DNA from: Salinispora pacifica CNR114
GTDB taxonomy: Bacteria > Actinomycetota > Actinomycetes > Mycobacteriales > Micromonosporaceae
Reading direction: 5' to 3'
Assembly: GCF_000514775.1 (NCBI RefSeq)
Contig: NZ_AZWO01000012.1
Span: 62,001 to 126,000 of the forward strand
DNA: 64,000 nt
Shown: positions 20,525 through 30,408 of the stretch, one piece after another
Layout of the letters: every line of letters starts with the position of its first letter
Position numbering within the stretch: the first letter of the stretch is position 1
Translations under genes and position numbers: made by a program
Notes under the pieces: generated by a model
What the model was told of the DNA's origin: nothing
Database searches by the model: none
The model's input: only the letters and a program-made list of their open reading frames with translations

Positions 20525-21511
20525 TCATCGTTCCCCGGCCGTGGGCGGATCCCCGGTTCGACGCTCCGTCCCTGGTTCGGGTGCCGTCGGCCCGTTCGCA
20601 CTCGGCTGCTCGGGGGGTGGGGAGCCCGCCTCCTCCTGGTCGGCCGCCCCCCGCTCCGCCGCGAGGTCCACCACCTCTCCCCGGGTGCCGGTGGCCACCA
20701 ACGCCGCGCCGAAGAGCACGAGTTGGTTGAGCAGGTAGAGGTAGAGCAGCAGCCCCACCGCGCCCGCCACCACCGTGTACGCCGGGTTCCGCTCGGTCCG
20801 CACCACGTAGTACCGCCCGATGGTGTTGAGCAGGGTGATACCCACCGCCACCAGCAGCACCGCCGGGCGCAGCCGGACCCGGCTGGGCCGCAGCCTGGGC
20901 ACCGCCGCCAGCAGTAGGGTCGCCAACACCGCGTTCACGAAGACGCTGAGCACCGCACTGATCGTGGTGAGCCCGGCCGAGCCGGCGCTGCCCAGCAACC
21001 ACCGCAGCAGCGACTCCAACGTGTCCACCGCCGCTACCGAGACGCCGAGTAGCACGAACACCACCAGCAGCACGCCCAGGTCGACCAGCCGGCGAACGAC
21101 AAAGTTGCCGGGTTGTTGGTCGAGGCCGTACAGCAACCGCTGGGAGGAACGGATCGCCTCCACCCAGCCGACCCCGGTGAAGACCAGGATGGTCAGACCG
21201 ACCACGCCGACGGCCCCGCTACTCTCGGCGACCTGCACCGGGTCGAGGAAGGGCAGATTCTCCCGAAGGAAGTCCGCCGCGGCGGCATTGACCTCGGCGT
21301 TTCCCTCCAAGATCGCCCCGAAGACGGAGTAGGCGACGAGAGCGAGCGCGAAGACCGCGAAGAAGCCGTAGTAGGCGATCGCGGCGGCGAGCCGGCTGCC
21401 GAACCGGCGGTTGTAGAGCAGGGCCGCCCGCAACCCGTGGTCGAAGGTCGGATAGCGGCGCCGCGTGGTGGTAATCCGGCCCTGGGCACCCGCCTGGATC
21501 CGGCGGAACAC
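20525..21511 (-). CDS. YihY/BrkB-family membrane protein
   Basis: About 328 residues from GTG 21511 (GAGG five bases upstream); GTG 21517 and ATG 21556 are alternatives. Six membrane helices with family motifs RFGSRLAAAIAYYGFFAVFALAL, GVGWVEAIRSSQRLLYGL and RRLVDLGVLLVVFVLLGVSV, and the conserved AYTVVAGAVGLLLYLYLLNQLVLFGAAL. A charged, proline-rich cytoplasmic tail of about 45 residues follows. The family was once called ribonuclease BN; its function is not settled. Confidence 0.85.
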   Translation of the reverse strand: MFRRIQAGAQGRITTTRRRYPTFDHGLRAALLYNRRFGSRLAAAIAYYGFFAVFALALVAYSVFGAILEGNAEVNAAAADFLRENLPFLDPVQVAESSGAVGVVGLTILVFTGVGWVEAIRSSQRLLYGLDQQPGNFVVRRLVDLGVLLVVFVLLGVSVAAVDTLESLLRWLLGSAGSAGLTTISAVLSVFVNAVLATLLLAAVPRLRPSRVRLRPAVLLVAVGITLLNTIGRYYVVRTERNPAYTVVAGAVGLLLYLYLLNQLVLFGAALVATGTRGEVVDLAAERGAADQEEAGSPPPEQPSANGPTAPEPGTERRTGDPPTAGER

Positions 21512-21634
21512 GTTCACCTCGCCATCCTCGCCGACCTGTCGCCGGCCCGCCGGCATCCTCCGCGGTAGCCCCGGACCGACGTGGACCCCCCGGAGTTGGG
21601 GGCCGGGTTGCGCCGCCGGGAACGGGGCACCAGC

Positions 21635-22228
21635 TCAGCCGCCGAGCCGAAAGTCCCGCCGGGGCTGCCACCGTGTCTGGCCACTGTGGGAGAAGAGCGT
21701 GAATGCCGCCACCCCGAACATCGCCGAGAAGTCCGCCAGGTCCTCGTACACCTGGTCCAGCGCGTCGGGTGAGACATCCTGCGCCACCGTGACATGCGGG
21801 TGGTACGGGAAACGAGTTTCCCGGTGCAGCTCCGGGGCGGCCCGGATCGCCGCGGCGAGCAGCTCGCACTCGCTGATCCCGGTCGCCACCGTTACGAAAA
21901 CCACCTGGGTGACCGGCCGGAACGTGCCGGTCCCACGCAGGTGCAGGGTGAACGGAGGGTGCGCGGCGGCGACCGCGGTCAGGTGCCGTTCGACGGCTGG
22001 CAGGGCAGCGCCCGGAATCTCGGTCGGCCCGAGCAGCGTCACGTGCGCCGGGACGGCCTGCTGGTCACCCGCCGCCATCCGCCGCTGGGTCAGCGCACTC
22101 CCCCAGGGCTCGGGGATGTCCACCGCGATGCCGATCTGGATTGTGCCGCCGGCCGTCGACGACCCGTCCCGCAGGTCCACGCCTCGTGCCACCCCTTCGG
22201 CCACCGGTTCCATCTCGCTCACCCGCAC
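21635..22228 (-). CDS. 2H phosphoesterase (2'-5' RNA ligase family)
   Basis: 197 residues with the two HxT motifs of the 2H superfamily, AHVTLLGP and YHPHVTVAQD, about 80 residues apart. The internal strand FRPVTQVVFV lies between. Members act as cyclic phosphodiesterases or 2'-5' RNA ligases; the substrate here cannot be read from sequence. Its stop lies about 120 bases from the YihY-family gene and its start only 15 bases after trpS ends, so it is probably co-transcribed with trpS. Confidence 0.85.
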   Translation of the reverse strand: MRVSEMEPVAEGVARGVDLRDGSSTAGGTIQIGIAVDIPEPWGSALTQRRMAAGDQQAVPAHVTLLGPTEIPGAALPAVERHLTAVAAAHPPFTLHLRGTGTFRPVTQVVFVTVATGISECELLAAAIRAAPELHRETRFPYHPHVTVAQDVSPDALDQVYEDLADFSAMFGVAAFTLFSHSGQTRWQPRRDFRLGG

Positions 22229-22243
22229 GTGTCGCGTCGCTGC

Positions 22244-23302
<1,059 letters not shown>

Positions 23303-24343
23303 TCAGGACGGGCCGGCGGGTTGGCCGCGACCGGGCTGGGTGGGGAGCCCCGACTCGCGTCGCGACTCGGCGGGCCGGGCCGCGGCTACCGTCACCCGGG
23401 CCACCCGACGCCCATCCAGCGTCAGCACCCGCAACCGCCAACCCCCGGGCGGCGCCCGCACCGGCTCCACCGGGGCGGCCGGCGCGGCGGTCACCGACAC
23501 CTCGTCGCCAGCCACCGGCAGCCGGCCCAGCTCGGCCATGACAAAGCCACCAACCGTCTCGTAGGGTCCATTCGGCAGGCTCACCCCGGTCCGCTCGGCG
23601 AAGTCGGCCAGGTTCAGCCGACCGTCAACGGTGGTGGGCAGGCCGGCGTGCGTCGGCTCCGGCGGCGTGTCGTATTCGTCGTACAGTTCGCCGACGAGCT
23701 CCTCGATCAGGTCCTCACAGGTGACGATGCCCGCGGTCCCCCCGTACTCGTCGACGACCACCGCCAGGTGATGTCCCTCCCGGCGCATCTCGGTCAGGGC
23801 CGAAAGCACCCGTTTACTGCCGGGCAGACGCTTGACCTCCCGGGCCAGCTCGCCCACTGTGACCAGTGGGTCTTCGTCGGTACGGAGCAACACGTCGTGT
23901 AGGTGCACGAAGCCGACCACGTCGTCGTGGGTCCCGTCAACCACCGGGTAGCGGGTGTGCGGCTCGACCCGGACCAGGCGCTCCGCCTGGTCGACGGTCA
24001 GCGCGGTGGAGAGGAAGACCACCTCGGTACGCGGCATCATCACCTCGCGTACCAGGCTCGCACCGGCCACGAGGACCTCGTCGATAATCCGCCGTTCCAC
24101 CGGGTCCAGCACGGTCGCCGCGGCGACCAGGTCGCGTAACTCGTCCTCGCTGATCCGTTCCCGCCCGGCCACCGGACTGGTGCCGAGTAGACCGGTCACC
24201 ATGCGGGTGGCGGCGGTAGCGGTGCGAACCACGACCCGGGCGACCGCCCAGGACAGCGAGCCGGGTTCGCGGCGGGGTCGCCCCCGCGCACGACGCCGGA
24301 GCCCGGGACGACCCGCTTCCCGCATGAGATGGATGGTAGACAC
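23303..24343 (-). CDS. CBS-pair/CorC_HlyC domain protein lacking a full CNNM membrane domain
   Basis: 346 residues. The N-terminal 50 residues are basic and followed by a weakly hydrophobic stretch (LSWAVARVVVRTATAATRMVTGLLG). From about residue 64 it matches the cytoplasmic half of the HlyC/CorC family: ISEDELRDLV, VREVMMPRTEVVFL, the CBS pair with VGFVHLHDVLL and GHHLAVVVDEYGGTAGIVTCEDLIEELVGE, then a CorC_HlyC domain (LNLADFAERTGVSLP). The four-helix CNNM (DUF21) domain that usually precedes this is missing or reduced. CorC-type proteins are linked to Mg/Co handling. Confidence 0.8.
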   Translation of the reverse strand: MSTIHLMREAGRPGLRRRARGRPRREPGSLSWAVARVVVRTATAATRMVTGLLGTSPVAGRERISEDELRDLVAAATVLDPVERRIIDEVLVAGASLVREVMMPRTEVVFLSTALTVDQAERLVRVEPHTRYPVVDGTHDDVVGFVHLHDVLLRTDEDPLVTVGELAREVKRLPGSKRVLSALTEMRREGHHLAVVVDEYGGTAGIVTCEDLIEELVGELYDEYDTPPEPTHAGLPTTVDGRLNLADFAERTGVSLPNGPYETVGGFVMAELGRLPVAGDEVSVTAAPAAPVEPVRAPPGGWRLRVLTLDGRRVARVTVAAARPAESRRESGLPTQPGRGQPAGPS

Positions 24344-24496
24344 TCATCGCAGTGGCGGAACAGCACCGCGCCAGTTCTTCCACCCCGCGGGCGGAGACCC
24401 ACGCCGCCGATCGCCTCGCAGCGCAGTCACAGCAAGCCGCCGTAGGGTGATCACCGAAGGGTCGTTGGTGGGGCGGCCCGGCAGGAGGAGATCGAC

Positions 24497-25480
24497 GTGA
24501 AACTACTCGTCACCGGCGGCGCCGGCTTCATCGGCAGCGTGGTGACTCGGATGCTGCTCGACGCCGGCCACGAGGTTGTCGTTCTGGACGACCTACGGAC
24601 CGGACACCGCGTCGCCGTGGCACCCGACGCCACCCACATCGTCGCCCCCCTGGACGAGGTGGCACAGGTGGTAACCCCGCAGGCGGGCTTCGACGGGGTA
24701 CTGCACCTCGCCGCCCTGATCGCCGCCGGCGAGTCGATGGTCAAACCAGAGCTGTACTGGCACACCAACGTCGTCGGCTCCCTCGCCCTGCTCGACGCCG
24801 TACGCGTCGCCGGGGTCCCGAAGGTCGTCTTCTCCTCCACCGCCGCCGTCTACGGCAACCCGGTCGAGCTGCCCATCTCGGAGACGGCGAGCACCGCCCC
24901 CACCAACACGTACGGGGCCACCAAGCTCACCGTCGACATGGCGCTCACCTCGGCGGCGGCCGGAAGCGGCTTGGCTGCTGTCTCGCTGCGCTACTTCAAC
25001 GTCGCCGGCGCCCACCTGGCCGCCCCGGTGCCCCTCGGGGAACGGCACAATCCGGAGACACACCTCATCCCCATCGCATTCGACGTCGCCGCCGGCCGTC
25101 GGGAGAAGCTCCAGCTCTTCGGCGACGACTACCCGACCGTTGACGGCACCTGCGTCCGCGACTACATCCACGTCACCGACCTCGCCCGGGCACACCTGCT
25201 CGCGCTCGGCGCCGCGGTCGGCGGACAGCACCGGATCTACAACCTCGGCAACGGCAACGGGTTCACCAATCGTCAGGTCGTCGAGGTGGTCCGCGAGGTC
25301 ACCGGCCGCCCGGTGCCGGTGGTGGTCGCCCCCCGCCGCGTCGGCGACCCCGCCGAGTTGGTCGCCGCCGCCGACCTGGCCCGCACCGAGTTGGGCTGGA
25401 CACCCGCCAAGCCCACCCTGCCCGACATCATCGGCGATGCCTGGACCTTCTACCGCGACCACCTGCCGGCACGGGGGTAG
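24497..25480 (+). CDS. galE: UDP-glucose 4-epimerase
   Basis: 327 residues, extended short-chain dehydrogenase. NAD-binding GGAGFIGS near residues 7-14, catalytic Ser/Thr in SSTAAVYG and YxxxK as YGATK (about 136-140). RYFNVAGA and YIHVTDLARAH are epimerase signatures. GTG 24497 has an AGGAGG site. Interconverts UDP-glucose and UDP-galactose for cell-surface sugars. Convergent with cysN, and no other sugar gene adjoins it. Confidence 0.92.
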   Translation: MKLLVTGGAGFIGSVVTRMLLDAGHEVVVLDDLRTGHRVAVAPDATHIVAPLDEVAQVVTPQAGFDGVLHLAALIAAGESMVKPELYWHTNVVGSLALLDAVRVAGVPKVVFSSTAAVYGNPVELPISETASTAPTNTYGATKLTVDMALTSAAAGSGLAAVSLRYFNVAGAHLAAPVPLGERHNPETHLIPIAFDVAAGRREKLQLFGDDYPTVDGTCVRDYIHVTDLARAHLLALGAAVGGQHRIYNLGNGNGFTNRQVVEVVREVTGRPVPVVVAPRRVGDPAELVAAADLARTELGWTPAKPTLPDIIGDAWTFYRDHLPARG

Positions 25481-25548
25481 CCAGCACGTCGGCGGCGGCC
25501 AACCTCGATCAGCGGCAGCCCCGGAGCGCTCGCGCCGACCGGGTGGGG

Positions 25549-26856
25549 TCAGCCCGCCTCGACGATCATCCCGGCGCCAACCGTCCGGTTCGTCGTCTCA
25601 TCGATGATGACGAAGCCACCAGTGGTGCGGTTCCGGCGGTACTCGTCAACAAGCAGCGGGACCATCGTCCGGAACCGGACCCGGCCGATCTCGTTCAGCT
25701 TCAACTCCCCCGCCGACTCGTCCCGGTGCAGCGAGTTGATGTCCAACCGGTAGTGCAGCCCGCGGAGGATGGCCCGCGCCGACCGGGTGGTGTGCTTGAT
25801 GACGTACCTGCCACCAAGCTGCAACGGTCGGGTCTCGTCCATCCAGCAGACCATCGCCTCGATGTCCTGGGCAACGGCCGGGGCGTTGTTCGGGCGACAG
25901 ATCATGTCGCCCCGGGAAATATCGATCTCGTCAGTCAACCGTACGGTCACCGACATCGGCGGGAACGCCTCCGGGACCGGCCCGTCGGCGGTCTCCACCG
26001 CGGCGATCCGGCTGGTGAAGCCACTCGGCAGCACCATCACCTCGTCGTCGGGCTTGAGTACGCCGGAGGCAACCTGGCCCGCGTATCCGCGGTAGTCGGT
26101 GACGGTGGTGGACTGCGGGCGGATCACGTACTGCACCGGGAAGCGCACGTCGACCAGGTTCCGATCGCTGGCGATGTGCACCCGTTCCAGGTGGTGCAGC
26201 AGGGACGGCCCCTCGTACCAGGGCATCTGCTCCGACCGGGAGACGATGTTGTCGCCGTGCAGCGCGGAGACCGGCACCACCGTCAGGTCGGGTGCGTCTA
26301 GCTTCGCCGCGAACGCGGTGAACTCGTCGGCGATCTTCTCGTAGACCTCGCGCGACCAGTCCACCAGGTCCATCTTGTTGACGCAGAGGACCAGGTGCGG
26401 CACCCGCAGCAGGGAGCAGAGGAAGGCGTGCCGACGGGACTGCTCCACCAGACCCTTCCGGGCATCAACCAGGATCAGCGCGAGGTCCGCGGTGGAGGCA
26501 CCGGTGACCATGTTCCGGGTGTACTGGATGTGCCCCGGGGTGTCGGCGATGATGAACTTCCGCCGGGGGGTGGCGAAGTAGCGGTACGCCACGTCGATCG
26601 TGATGCCCTGCTCCCGCTCGGCCCGCAGGCCATCGGTGAGCAGCGCGAGGTTGGTGTACTCGTCGCCGCGGGCCGCGCTGACCGCCTCCACCGCGGCGAG
26701 CTGATCGGTGAAGAGGGAGCGGGTGTCATAGAGCAGGCGGCCGATCAGGGTCGACTTGCCGTCGTCCACGCTGCCGGCGGTGGCGAACCGCAGCAGGTCC
26801 ATCGGGCGGGCGAACGCCGCTTCGGCACCGACCTCGGCGGTCGTCTCGGTGGTCAT
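25549..26856 (-). CDS. cysN: Sulfate adenylyltransferase subunit 1 (GTPase)
   Basis: 435 residues, translation-factor GTPase: GSVDDGKSTLIGRLLYD (P loop), DTPGHIQYTRNM (G3) and NKMDLVDW (G4). It drives ATP sulfurylase activity of CysD, making APS from sulfate. It stops at 435 residues and has no fused APS kinase (CysC) domain, and no cysC adjoins it. Start overlaps the cysD stop by one base, so the subunits are co-translated. Confidence 0.96.
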   Translation of the reverse strand: MTTETTAEVGAEAAFARPMDLLRFATAGSVDDGKSTLIGRLLYDTRSLFTDQLAAVEAVSAARGDEYTNLALLTDGLRAEREQGITIDVAYRYFATPRRKFIIADTPGHIQYTRNMVTGASTADLALILVDARKGLVEQSRRHAFLCSLLRVPHLVLCVNKMDLVDWSREVYEKIADEFTAFAAKLDAPDLTVVPVSALHGDNIVSRSEQMPWYEGPSLLHHLERVHIASDRNLVDVRFPVQYVIRPQSTTVTDYRGYAGQVASGVLKPDDEVMVLPSGFTSRIAAVETADGPVPEAFPPMSVTVRLTDEIDISRGDMICRPNNAPAVAQDIEAMVCWMDETRPLQLGGRYVIKHTTRSARAILRGLHYRLDINSLHRDESAGELKLNEIGRVRFRTMVPLLVDEYRRNRTTGGFVIIDETTNRTVGAGMIVEAG

Positions 26857-27767
26857 CAGAAGTAGCCCTCCCGCTTGCGGTCCTCCATCGCGGCCTCGCT
26901 GACCCGGTCGTCACCGCGGGTCGCGCCCCGCTCGGTGATCCGGGTGGCGGCCACCTCCTCGATGACCTTCGCCACCGTGTCGGCGTCCGAGCGGACCGCC
27001 GCCGTGCAGGAGGCGTCGCCCACCGTCCGATAGCGCACCCGGGCCTTGAACCGCTCCTCACCGGCGCGCGGGCGGACGAACTCGTTCACCGCGTACAGCA
27101 TCCCGTCGCGCTCGATCACCTCGCGCTCGTGCGCGTAGTAGATCGAGGGTGCCTCGATCCGTTCCCGGGCGATGTAGTGCCAGACATCCAGCTCGGTCCA
27201 GTTGGACAGCGGAAACGCTCGGATCGACTCACCCGGCTGGTGCCGACCGTTGTAGAGCGACCAGAGCTCCGGACGCTGGTTCTTCGGATCCCACTGGCCG
27301 AACTCGTCCCGGAAGCTGAACACCCGCTCCTTGGCCCGCGCCTTCTCCTCATCCCGACGGGCGCCACCGAAGAGCGCGTCAAAGCGATGCTGCTCGACGG
27401 CGGCCAGGAGCACCGGGGTCTGGATCCGGTTGCGCATGCCGTCCGCGCTCTCCCGTACCAGCCCGCTGGCCAGGGCCTCCGGCACGCTCGCCACCAGCAG
27501 TTGCAGGCCCAGCTCGGCGACCCGCTGGTCCCGGTACGCCAGCACCTCGGGAAAGTTGTGCCCAGTGTCGACATGCAGCACCGGGAACGGAATGTTCGCC
27601 GGGGCGAACGCCTTCTGCGCCAGCCAGAGCATGACAATCGAGTCTTTGCCGCCGGAGAAGAGCAGCACTGGTCGTTCCATCTCCGCGACCACCTCACGCA
27701 GCACGAAGATGCTCTCCGCCTCCAGCGCGTCGAGGTGGGACACCTGGTATGCCGCCATCGTGGTCAT
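26856..27767 (-). CDS. cysD: Sulfate adenylyltransferase subunit 2
   Basis: 303 residues, PAPS-reductase-like adenylyltransferase. The PP-loop is LFSGGKDSIVMLWLA near residues 36-50, followed by HVDTGHNFPEVL and ARRDEEKARAKERVFSFRD. C-terminal RRKREGYF-type tail (EDRKREGYF). Part of pth-cysQ-cysD-cysN, all in one direction. Confidence 0.96.
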   Translation of the reverse strand: MTTMAAYQVSHLDALEAESIFVLREVVAEMERPVLLFSGGKDSIVMLWLAQKAFAPANIPFPVLHVDTGHNFPEVLAYRDQRVAELGLQLLVASVPEALASGLVRESADGMRNRIQTPVLLAAVEQHRFDALFGGARRDEEKARAKERVFSFRDEFGQWDPKNQRPELWSLYNGRHQPGESIRAFPLSNWTELDVWHYIARERIEAPSIYYAHEREVIERDGMLYAVNEFVRPRAGEERFKARVRYRTVGDASCTAAVRSDADTVAKVIEEVAATRITERGATRGDDRVSEAAMEDRKREGYF

Positions 27768-27836
27768 GACGCCGACTCGATTCCCGCACTCATTTCCAGA
27801 CCTCTCCGGTCGGCTTTGCCAGAAGTAGCGCTCAGG

Positions 27837-28664
27837 CTACCCGCTATGGCGCCGCAACGCCGCAAGCAGTCGGCTGGCGAGATCCTTACGACAGACCAAC
27901 AGGTCTGGCAGGCGTGGGTTGGCTTCGTTGTAGGCCAGCGCGGAGCCGTCGATCCGGGAGGCGTGCAGCCCCGTGGCGGTCGCCACCGCCACCGGCGCTG
28001 CCGAATCCCACTCGTACTGCCCGCCCGCATGGATGTACGCGTCCACCGCACCGGTGATCACCGCCGCGATCTTCGCACCGGCCGAACCCATCGGTACCAG
28101 TTGGGCACCCACCTCGGCGGCCAGGTCGGTGAGGAAGACCGGGGGGCGGCTCCGACTGGCGGCCAACCGGATCGTCGGCTCGCCCGCGGTGGTCACCGCC
28201 GACGCCTGCGGGTACCCCGGCGGGTAGTCCGTTCCCAACACCCGATCCTGGGCCGGCAACCCGACCGCACCCGCCACCAGTCCGTGCGGCGTCGGGGCGT
28301 TCCGCGCCCAGAGCGCCACATGCACCGCCCAGTCGACCCGGCCCACCTCGGCGAACTCCCGGGTCCCGTCCAACGGGTCGATGATCCACACTCGGTCGCT
28401 GCCCAGTCGCGGTGCCGTCGAAGCGCCCGTCTCCGTCGCCCACGCCAGCCGGGAACCCTCGTCCTCCTCCGACAGGACCGCATCCTGCGGACGCCACCTC
28501 GCCAGTTCAGTCCGGAGCAGGTCGTGCGAGACCTTGTCCCCCGCGGCCCGCAGGGCGCCCGGATCTCCGAAGCCCACCTCGTCGCGGAGACTGACCAGCG
28601 CCTGCCCGGCCCGGACCGCCAACCAACGGGCGAACGCCCCATCGATCATCGGAGGACTACCCAT
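27837..28664 (-). CDS. cysQ: 3'(2'),5'-bisphosphate nucleotidase (CysQ family)
   Basis: 275 residues, inositol-monophosphatase fold. Metal site residues lie in LSEEDEGS, DPLDGTREF (DPLDGT) and the C-terminal WDSAAPVAVA. Removes the 3'-phosphate of PAP or PAPS, which fits its place 70 bases upstream of cysD. It keeps sulfate activation from stalling. Confidence 0.9.
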   Translation of the reverse strand: MGSPPMIDGAFARWLAVRAGQALVSLRDEVGFGDPGALRAAGDKVSHDLLRTELARWRPQDAVLSEEDEGSRLAWATETGASTAPRLGSDRVWIIDPLDGTREFAEVGRVDWAVHVALWARNAPTPHGLVAGAVGLPAQDRVLGTDYPPGYPQASAVTTAGEPTIRLAASRSRPPVFLTDLAAEVGAQLVPMGSAGAKIAAVITGAVDAYIHAGGQYEWDSAAPVAVATATGLHASRIDGSALAYNEANPRLPDLLVCRKDLASRLLAALRRHSG

Positions 28665-28727
28665 CTCCCGTACTCCCGTCGCCGCGCCAGCCGTCGGTAG
28701 GAGCGGAGACCATCGCCGATCTGGCCG

Positions 28728-29318
28728 TCAGGCACCGTGGTAGAGGTTCTGGGTCGGTTCCACCCCGCGTTGGACAACCGACTCCACGACATCTGCCGCC
28801 CGATCCACCAGGAAGTCCAGCTCCTTACGCTCGACGGTACCGAAATCCGACAGTACGAAATCCGCCGGGTCCCGCCGCGCCGGCGGCCGGCCGACTCCGA
28901 ACCGCACCCGGGCGTACTCCTTCGTTCCCAGGGACTTCGTCATCGACCGCAGTCCGTTGTGACCGCCCTCGCCGCCGCCGCACTTCACCCGAACCTGGCC
29001 GTAGGGGATGTCCAGCTCGTCATGGATGGCCACCACCCGGGCCGGCGGCACCTTGTAGAACTGCGCCAGGCCAGCCGCCGCCGCGCCGGAGAGGTTCATA
29101 TAGGTCAGCGGCTTCACCAGCACCAGCCGCCGTCCGCCGAGACCCAACCGCCCCTCGGCGACCTCCGCCATCGCCCGCCTGTGTCGACTGAAACGGGCCC
29201 CCAGTCGCCCGGCCAGCAGGTCGGCCACGAGGAAGCCGACGTTGTGCCGGTTCCCGGCGTACTGCCGACCGGGGTTACCCAGACCGACCACCAGCCACGG
29301 CCCTGTCTCCTCCGCCAC
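28728..29318 (-). CDS. pth: Peptidyl-tRNA hydrolase
   Basis: 196 residues from GTG 29318 (AAGGGG six bases upstream). Active-site set: N in GLGNPGRQYAGNRHNVGF, with the catalytic His in RHN, then YMNLSG, HDELD and GGGEGGHNGLRS. Frees peptides from stalled peptidyl-tRNA. Placed 94 bases after the L25 gene, a common bacterial pairing. A longer frame to 29396 adds a tail not seen in the family. Confidence 0.95.
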   Translation of the reverse strand: MAEETGPWLVVGLGNPGRQYAGNRHNVGFLVADLLAGRLGARFSRHRRAMAEVAEGRLGLGGRRLVLVKPLTYMNLSGAAAAGLAQFYKVPPARVVAIHDELDIPYGQVRVKCGGGEGGHNGLRSMTKSLGTKEYARVRFGVGRPPARRDPADFVLSDFGTVERKELDFLVDRAADVVESVVQRGVEPTQNLYHGA

Positions 29319-29363
29319 CGTCTGCCCCTTCCGCTCGCACCCGTACCACCCACCGATACGCAA

Positions 29364-29392
29364 CAGGCGCCCCCGACGAGCGGGGACGCCTG
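29364..29392 (-). terminator. Hairpin after the L25 gene
   Basis: On the minus strand CAGGCGTCCCC pairs with GGGGGCGCCTG (one U-G pair) around GCTCGTC, beginning about 20 bases past the L25 stop. No T run follows, as usual in high-GC actinomycetes. It may reduce readthrough into pth. Confidence 0.6.
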
Positions 29393-29411
29393 ACATCTGC
29401 GCAGCGAACGA

Positions 29412-30113
29412 TCAGGCCTCGGCCTTCGCCTCGGCATCCGCCTCCTGCTCGGCGACCGGGGCCCCGGCCTCGGCGCCCTCCGAGCCCTCGGTGACCTCGC
29501 CGACCTCGGCCTCGGCCTCGGCAGCGGCCTCCTCCACCTCCGGCAGCGTGGCCTCAAGCTGCTCCTCGGTCGGGGCGGCGGTCACCGCGGCGACCGGCAG
29601 CTCCGGGTCGGTGGCCAGCTCGACTCCGGCCGGCAGCTGCACGTCGCCGGCGGCGACCTGGGTACCCGCCTCCAAGCCCTCAATGGTGGCGTCGAGGTGG
29701 TCCGGCACCTTGGTGGCGTCAGCGGTCACCGAGAGGCTGTCGTGGTCGTGCACGATCAGCGTGCCCTTCGCGGCCTCCCCGACCAACTGCACCGGGACCT
29801 CGACCGTGACCTGCTCGCCGCGGCGGACCAGCAGCAGGTCCACGTGCTCGAAGGTGTCCTTGATCGGATCCCGCTGAATCGCCTTCGGCAGCGCCAGCAC
29901 CTGCGTGCCGTCGCTGACGTCGATCGCGAAGAGCTGGTTGGCGCCACCGCGCCGGATCGCTGCGGCGAACTCACGGGCCGGCAGCGCGATGTGCTTGGGC
30001 TTCTCGCCGTGGCCGTACAGCACGGCAGGCACCTTGCCGGCCCGGCGGGTACGACGGGCACCCCCCTTGCCGAACTCGGTACGGGGCTCGGCGCTGATCT
30101 TTACCTCGGACAC
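29412..30113 (-). CDS. rplY: 50S ribosomal protein L25 (Ctc type)
   Basis: 233 residues from GTG 30113, AGGAG eight bases upstream. Long TL5/Ctc form: an N-terminal L25 domain (SEVKISAEPRTEFGKGGARR, VPAVLYGHGEKPKHI) binding 5S rRNA, a second beta domain (EVPVQLVGEAAKG) and an acidic Ala/Glu-rich tail of about 45 residues. The tail is longer and more acidic than usual. Confidence 0.93.
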   Translation of the reverse strand: MSEVKISAEPRTEFGKGGARRTRRAGKVPAVLYGHGEKPKHIALPAREFAAAIRRGGANQLFAIDVSDGTQVLALPKAIQRDPIKDTFEHVDLLLVRRGEQVTVEVPVQLVGEAAKGTLIVHDHDSLSVTADATKVPDHLDATIEGLEAGTQVAAGDVQLPAGVELATDPELPVAAVTAAPTEEQLEATLPEVEEAAAEAEAEVGEVTEGSEGAEAGAPVAEQEADAEAKAEA

Positions 30114-30360
30114 GGGGAAACTCCTGATGCTTCGCTGCGGCGATGGTCGTCTCGGTGCCGGGTGAGGGGCTCGCTGGGGCTCCTGCGTCATGACCGACCG
30201 CCTAGGAGCGCCGCGTCGATGACGGCGCCTCCGTGCGGTCCTGATCAGCGGCCCGCAGGGCACCCTCGCCGTGGCAACCGCACCAGTCTACCCGAAGATA
30301 ATCCACCCACTCCGGCGGCACCCCGGAATCAACCGCTCCGTCCGGAGCAGCACTGCCGAA

Positions 30361-30399
30361 GCTCCGGTCCGGCGGCGGTGACCGCCGCCGGACCGGAGC
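30361..30399 (-). terminator. Strong perfect hairpin after prs
   Basis: GCTCCGGTCCGGCGGCGGT and its exact reverse complement (30381-30399) are separated by one base, giving 19 paired bases 10 bases past the prs stop. Very stable; likely the terminator of the glmU-prs unit. No T run. Confidence 0.75.
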
Positions 30400-30408
30400 C
30401 GGGGTAAC

